A DNA stretch of 64,000 nt from Parietichytrium sp. I65-24A (lineage: Eukaryota; Sar; Bigyra; Thraustochytrida; Thraustochytriidae): NCBI GenBank assembly GCA_012862575.1, contig BLSF01000059.1, positions 212,292 to 276,291 of the forward strand, given 5' to 3'. Positions 19,301-29,134 of the stretch are shown piece by piece. Made by a program: the position numbers and the translations under genes. Positions within the stretch are counted from its first letter, which is position 1. The number at the start of each line of letters is the position of its first letter. The notes below the pieces were generated by a model. That model made no database searches. It saw only the letters and a program-made list of their open reading frames with translations, and was not told the origin of the DNA.

Positions 19301-21096
19301 AGCTCCTTCTCTCTTTGCTCCATCACACGTGCAGCAAAAGAGCGGACCCAACCGTACATCTTCAGCACCTTGATTGACGTCAGGGACTCGGTCGTGACGC
19401 GCACACGCTGGTCACGCATCTCCATCAGCTCTCCTTGGATTCGATCCAGAGCCTTGGCCACGATGATGGTGGCCGGCGTCACCATCACCACAATGATGCC
19501 CATCGCCACCAAAACAGAGTACTTGAGCTCTGCCCAGAGAAAGAAGAGGGCCAAGATTACTTGCAATGGGGAGCTCCAAATGATGTGCAGATATGTGAAT
19601 AGCTGGTTGAGACGCTCAACATCTGTACTCATAAGGTTCACAACTTCTCCATTGGTGCGCTTCTGACGCGCGGAAGGTGTCAGACGAAGCGACTTGCGGT
19701 AGACTGCCGTGATGAGAGCGCTTCTGACTCTCAGACCGGTGCGAGTGACCAATTGAAAGTATGCATGCAGAGTGAGGGTTTGAACGACGGAGGAGAGAAA
19801 CATGAGTCCGACGTACATGTAACCTTGAGAGAGAGGCTCAGGGTTCTCACTGTCTGCGGATTGCAAGAATCTAATCAATTGCTTGAGAATCTGAGGGGCC
19901 ACAAAGCCAAGGGAGTCGGACACGAGCTTCAGGAAGCCAGCCTGGTAGAAGGGACTGAAAATGCCGCTTTTGTGCATTGCCCTCAGGATGAGCATGAGAT
20001 CACCGGTCTTTCCTTCTTCATTTTTTTTCTTTTTCCCACCATCCTTGTCACCGCTGGTTTCTGCATTTTCCTCAGAGTTTGTGCCTGCCGCGCTTTCGTC
20101 CACATCCCCGAGACGTACGTAGTCACCTTCTGTAGCATCTCCGTTCGCGACCTGTTCCTGGGGCAAGTTGAGGATGCCTTGCTCGCTCAGGCGCTTTCGC
20201 TTTTTTTCTTGCTCAACTTTAAAGGCAGCTGCAAACGCGTCCGCGAGGCCTTCGCTCTCGTCCTCGCGGAGGATCCTGCAAAAGTCTCCCTTTTCGAGCG
20301 TTCGTCGATACCCGGTTTCCATGAGCGGGCCGACCCACAAGAAAAGCAGGCGCGAAAAAAGCCCAGCATACTGCTCGCCAGTCCGGCGCAGATACTTGGT
20401 GTAGTCCTCGCCTGGCTTGCAACTCTCGATGCGTCGAGAGATCTCCTCTGCGGACTCGCTCTCGTCGCTCGTGAGCACAGACTCATTGTCCACTTCCAGA
20501 AGACTGTCCTGGAGATCATCGCCCACCGCTGCGGACTGCTTTCGCAGCGAGCTGCGCAAGGCGCGCCAGTCTCGATTAAAGCAGATGACGAAGAACGCAG
20601 TCACAAACTTGATCGCGAACCTTGCCACCGCAACTTCCATCGCCAGACGCTCCTCTGTCTTGCTGGGGTACATTTCGGCAGCATCATCCACGTCGTCCCA
20701 AAGGCGTCCGATCTCAGCGCCGACCTGCAGAAGCGCGAAGACCCTGACCCAGAGAAACTCCGATCCGCCAAGCCTCACCTCCACCACGAGCCACATCAAG
20801 CACAGCCCGATCCAGGCCACCGCGTCCAACGCCGCCGCCGCCCACGTGAGCTCGTCGGCCGTCCCGCCAAACTTGGCGCGCTGCACCAGCTCTCCGGCCG
20901 CAAACGCCAGCCCGCACGCCACGAACAGCACCGCTCGTATCCAGTCGAGCCCGCCCATCGCTCGCAGAGCCTGTCCAGACCCAACTTTGCCCAGCCGCGA
21001 CCCGACTTTGCACCTCGCAGCGCCAAACGCCACCACGCTCAAGGCCACGCTGGGGCTCGCCCACGCCAGCGCGCACCATGCTTCCGTGCAGCCCAT
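16393..21096 (-). CDS. ABCC/MRP-type full ABC transporter with TMD0
   Basis: The product is 1567 residues from the first ATG; a TTG-started extension to 21288 is rejected. Domain order: an N-terminal TMD0 of about five hydrophobic segments (about 1-185), linker L0, TMD1 (about 355-650), NBD1 (Walker A GEVGSGKS at about 738, signature LSGGQKARIALARA at about 835), an acidic linker (TEEVTEETAV), TMD2 (about 1010-1310), and NBD2 (Walker A GRTGSGKS at about 1361, signature-like FSFGQRQ, Walker B VILCDEATSGID, H-loop AHRL). The TMD0-TMD-NBD-TMD-NBD plan is that of long MRPs, which export glutathione conjugates and organic anions from plasma or vacuolar membranes. NBD1 is unusual: the expected LLDD of Walker B is LLET, so the Walker B Asp is Glu and the following catalytic position is Thr. 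The C-terminus ends in a Lys run. The substrate is unknown. Confidence 0.93.
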   Translation of the reverse strand: MGCTEAWCALAWASPSVALSVVAFGAARCKVGSRLGKVGSGQALRAMGGLDWIRAVLFVACGLAFAAGELVQRAKFGGTADELTWAAAALDAVAWIGLCLMWLVVEVRLGGSEFLWVRVFALLQVGAEIGRLWDDVDDAAEMYPSKTEERLAMEVAVARFAIKFVTAFFVICFNRDWRALRSSLRKQSAAVGDDLQDSLLEVDNESVLTSDESESAEEISRRIESCKPGEDYTKYLRRTGEQYAGLFSRLLFLWVGPLMETGYRRTLEKGDFCRILREDESEGLADAFAAAFKVEQEKKRKRLSEQGILNLPQEQVANGDATEGDYVRLGDVDESAAGTNSEENAETSGDKDGGKKKKNEEGKTGDLMLILRAMHKSGIFSPFYQAGFLKLVSDSLGFVAPQILKQLIRFLQSADSENPEPLSQGYMYVGLMFLSSVVQTLTLHAYFQLVTRTGLRVRSALITAVYRKSLRLTPSARQKRTNGEVVNLMSTDVERLNQLFTYLHIIWSSPLQVILALFFLWAELKYSVLVAMGIIVVMVTPATIIVAKALDRIQGELMEMRDQRVRVTTESLTSIKVLKMYGWVRSFAARVMEQREKELATLKKFAYFVAGAYVCWGATPVLLTLCSFATFSLIGGELDPGTALTSLSLLKMLEFPLGVLPHVFSSLIEASVSFRRISSFLESEELDLEMLEQIRKDTPTPQGVAIHVKDGKFYWDDKRSKQALHDVELDVKEGDLCVITGEVGSGKSALMAMLIGELQPEEHPLPHVGVTGSIAYAAQVPWIQNATVKDNILFGYPLEPEWYKKVVHACCLLPDFDQLPNGDSCSIGERGINLSGGQKARIALARAVYSRADILLLETCFEAVDEHVGAFLWKNCFRGILLEPHPLTGRRRTVLVITHALKYAHDADYVVVMKNGTVAEQGKFDTIMAEPNSELARLSLRVDHEAKEGHKDEEVTEEVTEETAVAADTSKAQTEKKSEEEEEIAVGQVSWSVYQKYVEAIGGYRVVALVIISIVLQTSMESGTTAWLTYWSKRSGEPHYQGTAFYLGIYAVLSFGSLVMTSLIVMVVFLVALNASRNMHNSMLSTVFHAPMSFFDTTPLGRVINRFSKDIHTIDENLPSEMLDMFQSFFAVLGAVATIAIVTPEILAVIPVLCVVYWWIQRYYVATSRQLKRWDSVLRSPIYSHFTESLDGITTIRAFSATSRFADHNKGQLDKQVGASYLSVSSNRWLAVRLEFLGTVLVVATAFLVVATRSKIDHAFGGMAITYSLNVTWALAWTVRMIAQIETDAVSIERINQYITVDTEASDDDPEPSKVPVLEDWPSKGEIVLEDVWARYRPGLDYVLRGVNITINAGEKVGVVGRTGSGKSTTFGLLLRLIEPEKGRVLIDGMDLQLFGLERLRQACAIIPQDPVMFNTTLRENLDPLGRYSDEQIWTALDHTQLKDHVEKLESKLDTQISEGGSNFSFGQRQLICIARVILRRCKVILCDEATSGIDNFTDEMIHTTIRREFKESTVLTIAHRLTTIMDANRIVVMDNGVVKEFDEPNKLLEDKDSIFTSLVTQMKKKK

Positions 21097-22690
21097 CTTC
21101 GGTGTTCGCAACTCTGTGCGCCGCGCACTCCAACCCAACAACCCAACTTCGCAACAACCCAACTTCGCAACAACTTGACAAACTTGCGCGACTCGAGCCT
21201 TGCCCTCGCGAAACAGTCCTCGCAGCGTCCGCCGCGTGCACCAGACCTTTGCTCTCAGCGTCCAAGCTGAGTTCGGGGTCTGCTGCAAAGTTTTAACTTG
21301 TCTACGCTATTCCGGTTCTGCTCTCTCTCTCTCTTCTTTTGCTCGGTCGCTCGGTCGCTCTCCCTCACTTTCTTTGACTTTTGTTGGCTGTGCTCTCTCT
21401 GTACCTTGCTTGCTTGGGAGCTTTCCTCCCCACGTTATCGTTATCGCTAACTGAGCGTTAGAGAGGCTGCTGAAGTAGACGGCTGATAGTTCGTTAAGCA
21501 AGTGCGCAGGGGAAGGTGGGCAGACTTAGCTGAATGAGTAAGGACTGTGGAGGCGGGGATTAACTTTGGGTTAGGGACGAGGTCAAGAACCGGATGACGC
21601 GATGTTAGTGCTAGTAGGCGTGTAAGGGAGAGGGGGATAGGAAGAAAGGTAGGAGGGCCAAGGTGTGGTTTTGCGAGAAGAAAGGATGCATGGGTACTAG
21701 TACAAGTACGAAAAAGTACCAGAGGAAAAGGTTGGGGAAAAGGTTTTTAGGTTCTGCGGGGAGACGCCGTTGCAGTTGCGCATCAGAACGGGCGGTATGC
21801 ATTAAAAGAACCGTCGCGCATGTGATCGAAGCGCCTGTGATCGACGAAACAGCCAACATGTCATTTGCCTTGTACGACATCATCATCATCAACTTTATAA
21901 ATAAATATCGGCGTCTACTTTCTTACATCCACTCGAGCCACCGTTCATCGAAAGTCGACCACACCATACCACACAGCTGACACCCTCCAATCGATCAATG
22001 GAGCATTCGATCAAAAATAATCTAAAAAAAAGTCTATTGAAATTGACATGAATCTATGGCTCGCAAACGGTGTCAATCTTAACCGAGCCCTTATCCGGTC
22101 TTACTCTTGGACTACCTCTGGGAAGGTGTGCGAGCGAGTCGAGAATGGTGCTTTCTTCAACTGAACATTGAACCTAACATGCCTTCGATTGACAGTGAAA
22201 TGCTCTTTTTTGGGTCACGACGACAGTGAATTTAGAAGCGGGTCGCCAGCGTGGATCACGATGAACGGCGGCGGCGATCACTTGGCGGTAAGCGTATCGA
22301 TGAGTCACAGCCTGTGTCTGCAAGGCACGCACCGTTTCAAGAACTGTCACGGTCGCACTAGCTGCGGTAGAAGCACGGTATCAAAACGAGAAACAGTTGT
22401 CTTGCACTACTTTTGGTTTGTTTGGATTGTTTGAATGTTCTGGATGTCAGGAACATTATGAGCATGTATTTTCAAATAATTGTCAGCTCTCCAAGTGACC
22501 GCGGCCGCTGTCGATAATGGGGCGGTCGGCTTAAGCCAGTTCGGCTGCGCTGGTTTGGTTGTTTTTCAATTGAGGAGTTCATAAAAAGGAAAACATGTCG
22601 GCATGGAACGCATCCCGAACGCGGAACTTGGATGTTGAAAGCGATCTTTGGAGTTGGGCTCGCAAAGCCATCCATCGCAGAATGGGTTAA
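21097..22690. other. intergenic region upstream of ABCC gene
   Basis: About 1.6 kb. Near the ABCC start it holds imperfect CAACCCAACTTCG repeats (about 21131-21176), then a CT-rich tract (about 21317-21365). A GTACTAGTACAAGTACG cluster lies at 21694-21720 and a CATCATCATC run near 21882. I see no supportable gene. Confidence 0.5.
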
Positions 22691-24298
22691 TTAACTGTAA
22701 ATTGTGCAGTTACTTTGGAATGAGAAGAGCATGGCGCTTTCATTCGCCAGTAGCTGGCAGTACTTGTCGCGAAGGCCATTGGTTTGCAGCCCAGTGTTGT
22801 TCGAGCAGCAGCACAGGTCAAAGCCTTGGCATGCCCCGAATTGGTCTTTGTAGTAAATGAGGGAGTATACTCCCCAGCTGGCGTACAGTGAGCACAAGGT
22901 GAAGGAAATGAAGAACCCTTTGTGACGCGACTCCCAGACCCCACGCAAATCAAAGCCTGAGTGGATCTCCACAGCACCGCAGATTGTGTCAGTTAGGAGC
23001 TCTGCTGCAAGCTGGGCGAGCAGCCAGCTTATTACTGGTCCCATGGAAGGTGTCACGTCGAATATAGTCTCGTCGCTCGCAAAGGAGTCCAGCGGCAAGG
23101 CCAGTGGCGCTTCTCTGTAGATCAGTATCAATCCGAAAACCCAGAAAATGGCAATGTACTCTGCAAGCTGCTCTCCAACAAGAAGCATGGCTGTAAAATT
23201 TTTCAATGCCATTTCTTGTTCGGACACACTAGAGGTCAAGGGGTATCTCCACGTTGTTGCCCTGCTGTCTTTGGAAGCAGCGCCTTGCTCGGCAGGCGAG
23301 ATGCGCGAGGGCCTGGTCCCTCTATAGGACTCGTGTGAAGGCGAGAAAAAGACCATGGCACTTTCCTGATTGTGTTGTCTCGTCGCACGCCCTCTCAAGA
23401 ATCCCATGCACTTCTTTGCGAAGGTATCACGTTTGTGCAGAGTAAACCGCATAAAGAGCTCCAAGAGCGACTGATACACTAAAGCGACCCCTTGATATTT
23501 GTTGAGCTTTAGAAATGTGAGCCGCACGATTCCAGAGGCAACGATTTGCATCCACAGGAAAAATGGCCACGTTCTTTCATACCTCGCCGGAATTGCGTTG
23601 CCAGCCACGTTTGCAGTTAACGTCAACGAACGTGACGACGTTCGAGCAAGAACGTACCAGAGCTCTCGCACGGTGGGTAGCACGCAAAAAAGCATTACAA
23701 GCCTGGAGCTATCGCTGTCCGCTGGAATAAGATTTAATAACGTCACCAGGATGATGCAGATGAGAACCACGAGGTACTGCTTGAGAGCATGCCAAGGGAG
23801 TTTTGAGTCAGAAGGGAGAAAGAACCTGAACGATACCATGAATGTAGCGAACGGGATGACACTTCCCATCATTCCGAATAGCGACCCGTTGCCAAATATC
23901 AACTTCCCTCCGAAAAACAAAACGTATCCAATGAAGATCCACATTGCAATGAAGGCCGTTGCCCTTCTGCCCACTTCAGCGTACTGCAAGAATGACCACG
24001 GCAGAAACCCAAAAAAGATTACATCATAGAATAGGTCGCTCATCACGTGAGTGAAGAGACTCTCATACTCCTTCATAAAGACCCGTTCACGAGCATGAAT
24101 ACCGACCCGCCAAGGCGATGTCACAATAAACCTATCATACAAAAAAAACATGCAAAAGCCCACCGCGCTTGAGCTCCCGTACAGACAGAGGCTGAGTGAG
24201 ACACGAGCGCCGTCTTTAAGCTCCAGCCACCAGCGACTCCAGGTGCTCGGCGCCACTGCCATCTTGGTCACGCTAACAGCCTCCTTGGATGCTTCCAT
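22691..24298 (-). CDS. multi-pass membrane protein, family B copy 1
   Basis: The product is 535 residues and I do not recognise a family. About ten hydrophobic segments lie in two blocks separated by a polar, Ser/Arg-rich loop (about residues 305-360). Motifs shared with the paralogue at 26052-27611 include FxxFxxDRFI near residue 50, AxxxGRRAxA, ELWYVLAR, ER.WPFFLWMQ, AMLLVGEQLAEYIAI, LPLDSF and a Cys-rich C-terminal signature CQGFDLCCC followed by GLRDKYC. The Cys cluster probably sits in an extracytoplasmic loop, but topology is not determined here. An ATG begins the frame. It is a neighbour of the ABCC gene and of copy 2, all on the minus strand. A transporter, channel or sensor role is possible; none is assigned. 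Confidence 0.72.
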   Translation of the reverse strand: MEASKEAVSVTKMAVAPSTWSRWWLELKDGARVSLSLCLYGSSSAVGFCMFFLYDRFIVTSPWRVGIHARERVFMKEYESLFTHVMSDLFYDVIFFGFLPWSFLQYAEVGRRATAFIAMWIFIGYVLFFGGKLIFGNGSLFGMMGSVIPFATFMVSFRFFLPSDSKLPWHALKQYLVVLICIILVTLLNLIPADSDSSRLVMLFCVLPTVRELWYVLARTSSRSLTLTANVAGNAIPARYERTWPFFLWMQIVASGIVRLTFLKLNKYQGVALVYQSLLELFMRFTLHKRDTFAKKCMGFLRGRATRQHNQESAMVFFSPSHESYRGTRPSRISPAEQGAASKDSRATTWRYPLTSSVSEQEMALKNFTAMLLVGEQLAEYIAIFWVFGLILIYREAPLALPLDSFASDETIFDVTPSMGPVISWLLAQLAAELLTDTICGAVEIHSGFDLRGVWESRHKGFFISFTLCSLYASWGVYSLIYYKDQFGACQGFDLCCCSNNTGLQTNGLRDKYCQLLANESAMLFSFQSNCTIYS

Positions 24299-26051
24299 CC
24301 GTCCTGTGTTGCTCTCGGTGTCGCATGTGTCGGTGTCTTGATGGAGAAGTCAGGTGCGTCCAGACTTTGACACCAAACGCTCTACTAGTTTCGACAAAGG
24401 CATTGGAGTCTTGAATGATGATGTCCACGGGCTCAGGCTCCTGCCTAGCACCTAGCTACTTGATCAACAGTGAAAGCAAGTATCTGTTGTCTTCTGAAAG
24501 CCAACACTCTCCGAAACTTTCTGTAGCGTGCTACTTTCGCGCTCATTACCTAACCACTGTACTACGCAACCATCGCCCCAAGCCCCTCATCATTCGCCCC
24601 TCGCCCCTCCCGGACTTGCTAACCCATTGCAACTTGAATACGGCACTTCAGAAAGTGTCCGTTGACTTTTGATCAAGCCTTAGCCTTGCCTTGAGCTGAG
24701 CCTTGAGCTGAGCCTTAGAGATAATTGAATTTCACTGACAGTCTGAGACAGTGACTCGTGATGATCATTAGCCGTCAGTGACTGTGGAAGGAAGTAATGA
24801 GAGTAGCTGCTCCTTCACTCTAATGACCAACCGCATTTATCTGCTTGCGACTCACCCGCTCTATTTGTGTGTCAATCATTGAAAGCACAGATATATGAGG
24901 TCTCCCAAGGTGTATTCAAATTGTACATTTACAGTTAAAAAGAAAGAATCTTAACGTTTCTGCCGTAACCTCTCAGTTTTGTATTTCTTTCGTGTAAACT
25001 TTCGAATTCTGAATTTTCATATTTCCCTTATTTCGACGTCCTTTGCACTGGTGCCTCTTGGGGACAACAGAACTTCTTCCATTGCAACGACATGAGAGTG
25101 TGTGATGCTGCACGATATCAGTGGTAGCCCCTGGTATCTCATGGTGATTTTTGGTTCACAGTCAGTACATAAACAACGTAGACCAGGCTGAGCACACGCG
25201 CATTAAGTTGGCGTGATCATCGATCCTACTCCATAGGGTCCCGTACTCAGTATGGCGTGGCTTGCAGACTCAGATCGCCAAATACCGGTGCGTTTGAAAG
25301 CTGCCTACTAGAGGTAGCAGCGCGAGAGAATCATTGCCAAGGAACAGCGCAGCCAAGAACATCGGAGGACTACTATTAACGTGTAAAGACGATGCCAGGA
25401 CATCATTACATTCCTCGTAGGTTCGTGCTGAAGTGGAATGGTACCTGGTAGGGAGGTAGTTTCTGATTGAAAGCAGAAGGCAGTTTGCACAGTTGAAGAA
25501 ATACAGAATTTGACAACTTGCTTTGAGCAAGATCATTTTAAGGGCGTTTATGAGAATGAAAGGTGGCCGAGCGACGCACTAGCCAGGCGGGAGTGGCCAG
25601 CTACGTGGCGAATTGTTCAAGCTTCTCATTGTTTGATTTTCATGTCGGAAGGATCAGATATAACAGGAGTCTGGCAATGTGTCAGAGATAGTCTCACTGT
25701 GGGTGAAGAGATATCTAGACCACGGCCGAGACCAACAGGAAGCGCAGGGGCTGCCAAGCGAAACTTCCAGGAACACTTGCTTGCTCAATGCCTCTGGAAT
25801 GCCTACAGATCACGACGGTTTCATGAACGAAGTGAACAATCTTCCATGGCCCGCGACGCGATAACGTAGTGTAGGTCTCGAGGCTGTGTAATCTGAGCGA
25901 CGTCACGCATGCAAACAGGTGGTCGCGAGTAAAGACGCACTGACACCTGACAATTTGACACCTCGATCCAGGTGTAAACACTCGTATGCATATTGAGCAA
26001 AGTCAACAGATCCCTACGCAAGGCGCTGCAGAATCTCCCGAAAAAAAAAAT
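24299..26051. other. intergenic region between B2 and B1
   Basis: About 1.75 kb without a supportable gene. A TTGAGCTGAGCC repeat patch lies at about 24690-24720, related to one at 28471-28558. A GTACTCAG motif is at 25243-25250. A 119-codon open frame at 25510-25869 begins at TTG and has no recognisable features. Confidence 0.5.
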
Positions 26052-27611
26052 TCAAAGTGCACAGGTGCTGTTGAAAGCTGCAAGGTCCTCGCCGTACAAG
26101 AATATGCAATATTTTTCCCGAAGCCCTCCCTCTTGAAGAGACTTTTCGATGGCGCAACAGCAAAGATTAAACCCGGTACACTCGCCATAGTGATCTCGAA
26201 AGCTGATAAACGCTCCGACGCCCCAGCTTGCAAGGAGACTTGAATAGAAAAATGCATTTCCAAACCTGGAATGTCTTGCGTTCCACACCTCTCGAAGCAT
26301 AAAGCCCCTTCGGAATTCCAGCGTGCAGCAAAAGATGTCTGTCAAGAACTCCACGAGAAGCTGCATTGCCAGCCATTGATACATTGGAGCCATGTTTAAT
26401 TGGGCAGTGAAGATGTCAGGCTGCATGTTAAAGTAATCCAGCGGCAAGATCAAGGGCAGGTCTTTGTACAAAAGAACCAGAGCAAAGCTCCACAGTATGG
26501 CAACGTATTCACCGAGTTGCTCACCAACTAGTAACATGGAAATGAACATCTTCTCTGACGACTGTTTCTCTTCGATGGTTTTTGCGGCCTGGTACTCTGG
26601 ATTTGCCTTTTGGCTACTGATGACCGTGCTCTCTAGAGATGGCACAACCGTGCCAGCCTTTACTCTTGACGACCAATTGGAAAGTGCTGCTCTGGACACG
26701 TACTCTACCTCTGCCTCCCCACCGTCTCTCCGACAAAGCAAGTTCCACGCTTTTCGAAATGCCCGGTCCCGGCTGTCCAGCGTGAGACGCATCACGATTT
26801 CAAGAATGGACTGTAGAGCCAATGTCAGAAGCTGTGCCGAGCCATTTTTTAGATTCAGCATCGACAATCTGATCATAGAGGAGCAGATCATTTGCATCCA
26901 GAGAAACAAAGCCCATGAGCGCTCATGCCGCAAAATAATGCCTTTGCCTGCAGCTCCCTTGATCAGCGTGAATGACTTTGCGCCACTTCGAACGAGAGTG
27001 TACCACACCTCCTTCATCACTGGTAACACAAAGACGATGACAATTATTTGGCCTCTGTCGCTGGAGATTGGTATCTTGTTCAAAAGCATCAGAACAAGAA
27101 GACCGACAAGAATGACAACTAATTGTGTGAGGATAAGCCTCGGAAGTATGGAGTCCCCAGGAAGGACGGCGTATGAGACGGCAACGAAGCCAAGGAACGG
27201 TGCAACAGAGGTGATCAAGGCGGGTTGTGAGGCATTGCCGAAGACCCCGCGTGATATCACAAAAACCAAGTAGCCCATGAAGACTCCAAACATGCACATT
27301 GCCATGGCCCGCCTCCCAATGTCAACGGCGTGCGCCATTAAAAACGGGAGGTACGAGTAGAAGATAAAGTCGGCATAAAGTCCAACCAAGAGCTGTGTGT
27401 CCCAGGCCAGGTCGGCGACAACCACCGCTACTCTTTCCTGCACGTTCACGCGCCACATTTCAGAAGCAGGAGAGATGAACCGATCAAAGCCGAAGAATAT
27501 GATGAAGCCGGCAAGACTCAAGCATGAGTACGCACTAAGAGCCAGGTGTAAGCGAAGACTCTCGCACACGCCTTCAGTCCAGCTGGCGCCCTCTACACTC
27601 GCTTTCCCCAT
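26052..27611 (-). CDS. multi-pass membrane protein, family B copy 2
   Basis: The product is 519 residues from the first ATG; nine GTG-started residues were removed. It is a diverged paralogue of the protein at 22691-24298 with the same layout: N-terminal hydrophobic pair, GRRAMAMCM segment, KEVWYTLVR, ERSWALFLWMQM, a polar loop (about 310-355), SMLLVGEQLGEYVAILW, LPLDYF, EFLTDIFCCTLEF, REVWNARHSRF, and the C-terminal CTGFNLCCC with GLREKYC. Divergence is much larger than between the two family A copies, so this is an older duplication. The frame is intact. The hydrophobic segments, VGE motif and downstream D....(V/L)E also resemble family A at low similarity. Function is unknown. Confidence 0.72.
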   Translation of the reverse strand: MGKASVEGASWTEGVCESLRLHLALSAYSCLSLAGFIIFFGFDRFISPASEMWRVNVQERVAVVVADLAWDTQLLVGLYADFIFYSYLPFLMAHAVDIGRRAMAMCMFGVFMGYLVFVISRGVFGNASQPALITSVAPFLGFVAVSYAVLPGDSILPRLILTQLVVILVGLLVLMLLNKIPISSDRGQIIVIVFVLPVMKEVWYTLVRSGAKSFTLIKGAAGKGIILRHERSWALFLWMQMICSSMIRLSMLNLKNGSAQLLTLALQSILEIVMRLTLDSRDRAFRKAWNLLCRRDGGEAEVEYVSRAALSNWSSRVKAGTVVPSLESTVISSQKANPEYQAAKTIEEKQSSEKMFISMLLVGEQLGEYVAILWSFALVLLYKDLPLILPLDYFNMQPDIFTAQLNMAPMYQWLAMQLLVEFLTDIFCCTLEFRRGFMLREVWNARHSRFGNAFFYSSLLASWGVGAFISFRDHYGECTGFNLCCCAIEKSLQEGGLREKYCIFLYGEDLAAFNSTCAL

Positions 27612-29134
27612 GGTGCTCCAGAGCGGCTCATGCCGCACAGCCTGAGCGCGTCAAGGGCGGGCGCTCGATCAATTGGAAAGCACGTACTTCAAGTACAAAC
27701 TTCGCACACATAATTAAGATTGAACTCACGCATTCAATTTTCCGTTGAGTTCGGATGCATCATGCTTTTCTCCCTATGAAGCGCCTCACGAAACCCAGAG
27801 GAATTTAAAGTGGTGGGGACACTGTTTTGCGTCCAATAGTAGTCGTGAAATGGTTTTCGGATAGTCGACGTCTGCCATAACAATGTGAAAGTACAAAGCA
27901 ATGCTGGTCATATAGGTACTGAGAAAGTGCAATTTTGACACCGAAGTGCTGTTTTGTCTTCCAATGCCCCACAACATCCCTGTACATTAACTCAGACTTG
28001 GATCAGAGGTGGCATCCCCACCAAACTTATTCGTGCACCATCTTTGTCTTGAAGAAGCAAGCGTAACAAAAACATTTGGCGAAGCCACGGGCGTTTCACG
28101 CCCTGACCGTGTTCGCGAACGCTCGGTACGCCTTTCCAAAACCAGAGCCGGATGCTTCAGTCTGGACGACGTCGACCCAAAGACTCAGGCGAGAGTCATC
28201 AGTACGGCCGATGGTAAGGCGGGCTTGACTGGAAAACCCTTGCTCCGTTCAAACTATATTCTCTCATGCCCTTGTAAGCTCTCGCATCCGTCAACACTCG
28301 ACGGACGGAGTGTCGATAAAATACAAACTCCCAAAGCCGCTGATCAGCGCATCGTCCTTGCGTCGACCATTCGCGCAAGATCTCCAAACTCTCGCGAGTC
28401 GCTGGCAGACGATGAGAACAATTAATTATTGGCTGACCCCTGACCATATAAAAACTCTGACCATCAGAGTAGCTGAGCTGAGCCTAATCCTGAGCGGAGC
28501 CTAAGCCTGAGCTGAGCCTGAGCTGTCTGAGCTGAGGAGCTGAGGAGCCTGAGCTCCCTTTCGTCAACGGACAAATGTAAAGGGTCCTTACCCAAATTTT
28601 GTAGCTCAGCATATCTCAGCATTAGCCATCTTCCACCATCGGCACTTGACATGGATGAAAGTGTATTCAACTTGACTGCTCAGGTACAGCAGCTATCAAG
28701 AAGCTTTGTCATCTTTCATACAGAATTTAAAAATTGGATGATTATTATCGCTTTCAGTCTTCAGTCTTCAGACTTCATTATTCGCTATAGAAACATTCGC
28801 TTTGGAAGCGAGCAAAATGTCGGCATAGTGAGCGCGTGCTCCACCCAACTCAACTCATTTCAACTCACAGTCGAGAGAAAGAGAGAAAAAGAGAGAGGAG
28901 TAAACTTTGGATGCGATTGGGAGACTAATCGACTCTGTAGCGCTGCCCCGAGCTTTGTTGGACGAGGACGAAGACGAAGACGAAGAGGACAGTGCTCTCC
29001 GACGAGTTGACCGAGCTTCGTTGGGTCTTTTGTCCACCTTTGCTGGAGTGACATTTGTCGACACTGAAGGCGCGGTTGATGCAGCTGACGTGAGAGACTC
29101 GCGGCGATTCAGGGAGCCTCGGGCCGGCGCGAAG
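27612..29134. other. divergent intergenic region and 5' leader of coiled-coil gene
   Basis: It holds the promoter of B2 (minus) and of the coiled-coil gene (plus). A GAGCTGAGCC-type low-complexity patch lies at 28471-28558, preceded by TATAAAA at about 28447. From 28904 to 29134 the frame of the downstream gene is open and encodes an acidic DEDEDEDEED run but has no ATG. A tiny upstream ORF (ATG at 28911, five codons) precedes the main start. A GTG-started 138-codon frame at 28009-28425 is not supported. Confidence 0.5.
28471..28558. repeat. GAGCTGAGCC-type low-complexity repeat
   Basis: Irregular tandem units of CTGAGCTGAG and GAGCCTGAG. A shorter relative lies at about 24690-24720. Confidence 0.7.

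Noticed and set aside
19753-21270. Long 505-codon frame opposite the ABCC gene
   Set aside because: It lies antisense to a strongly supported transporter; composition is that of a shadow frame, and no domain is visible.
21097-21288. TTG-started N-terminal extension of the ABCC protein
   Set aside because: No ATG, and the added peptide is Arg/Cys-rich and unlike a transporter N-terminus; the ATG at 21096 gives a normal TMD0.
25510-25869. 119-codon frame between B2 and B1
   Set aside because: TTG start, no recognisable similarity, and an overlapping antisense frame of like length.
28009-28425. 138-codon frame
   Set aside because: GTG start, no internal ATG, no domain.
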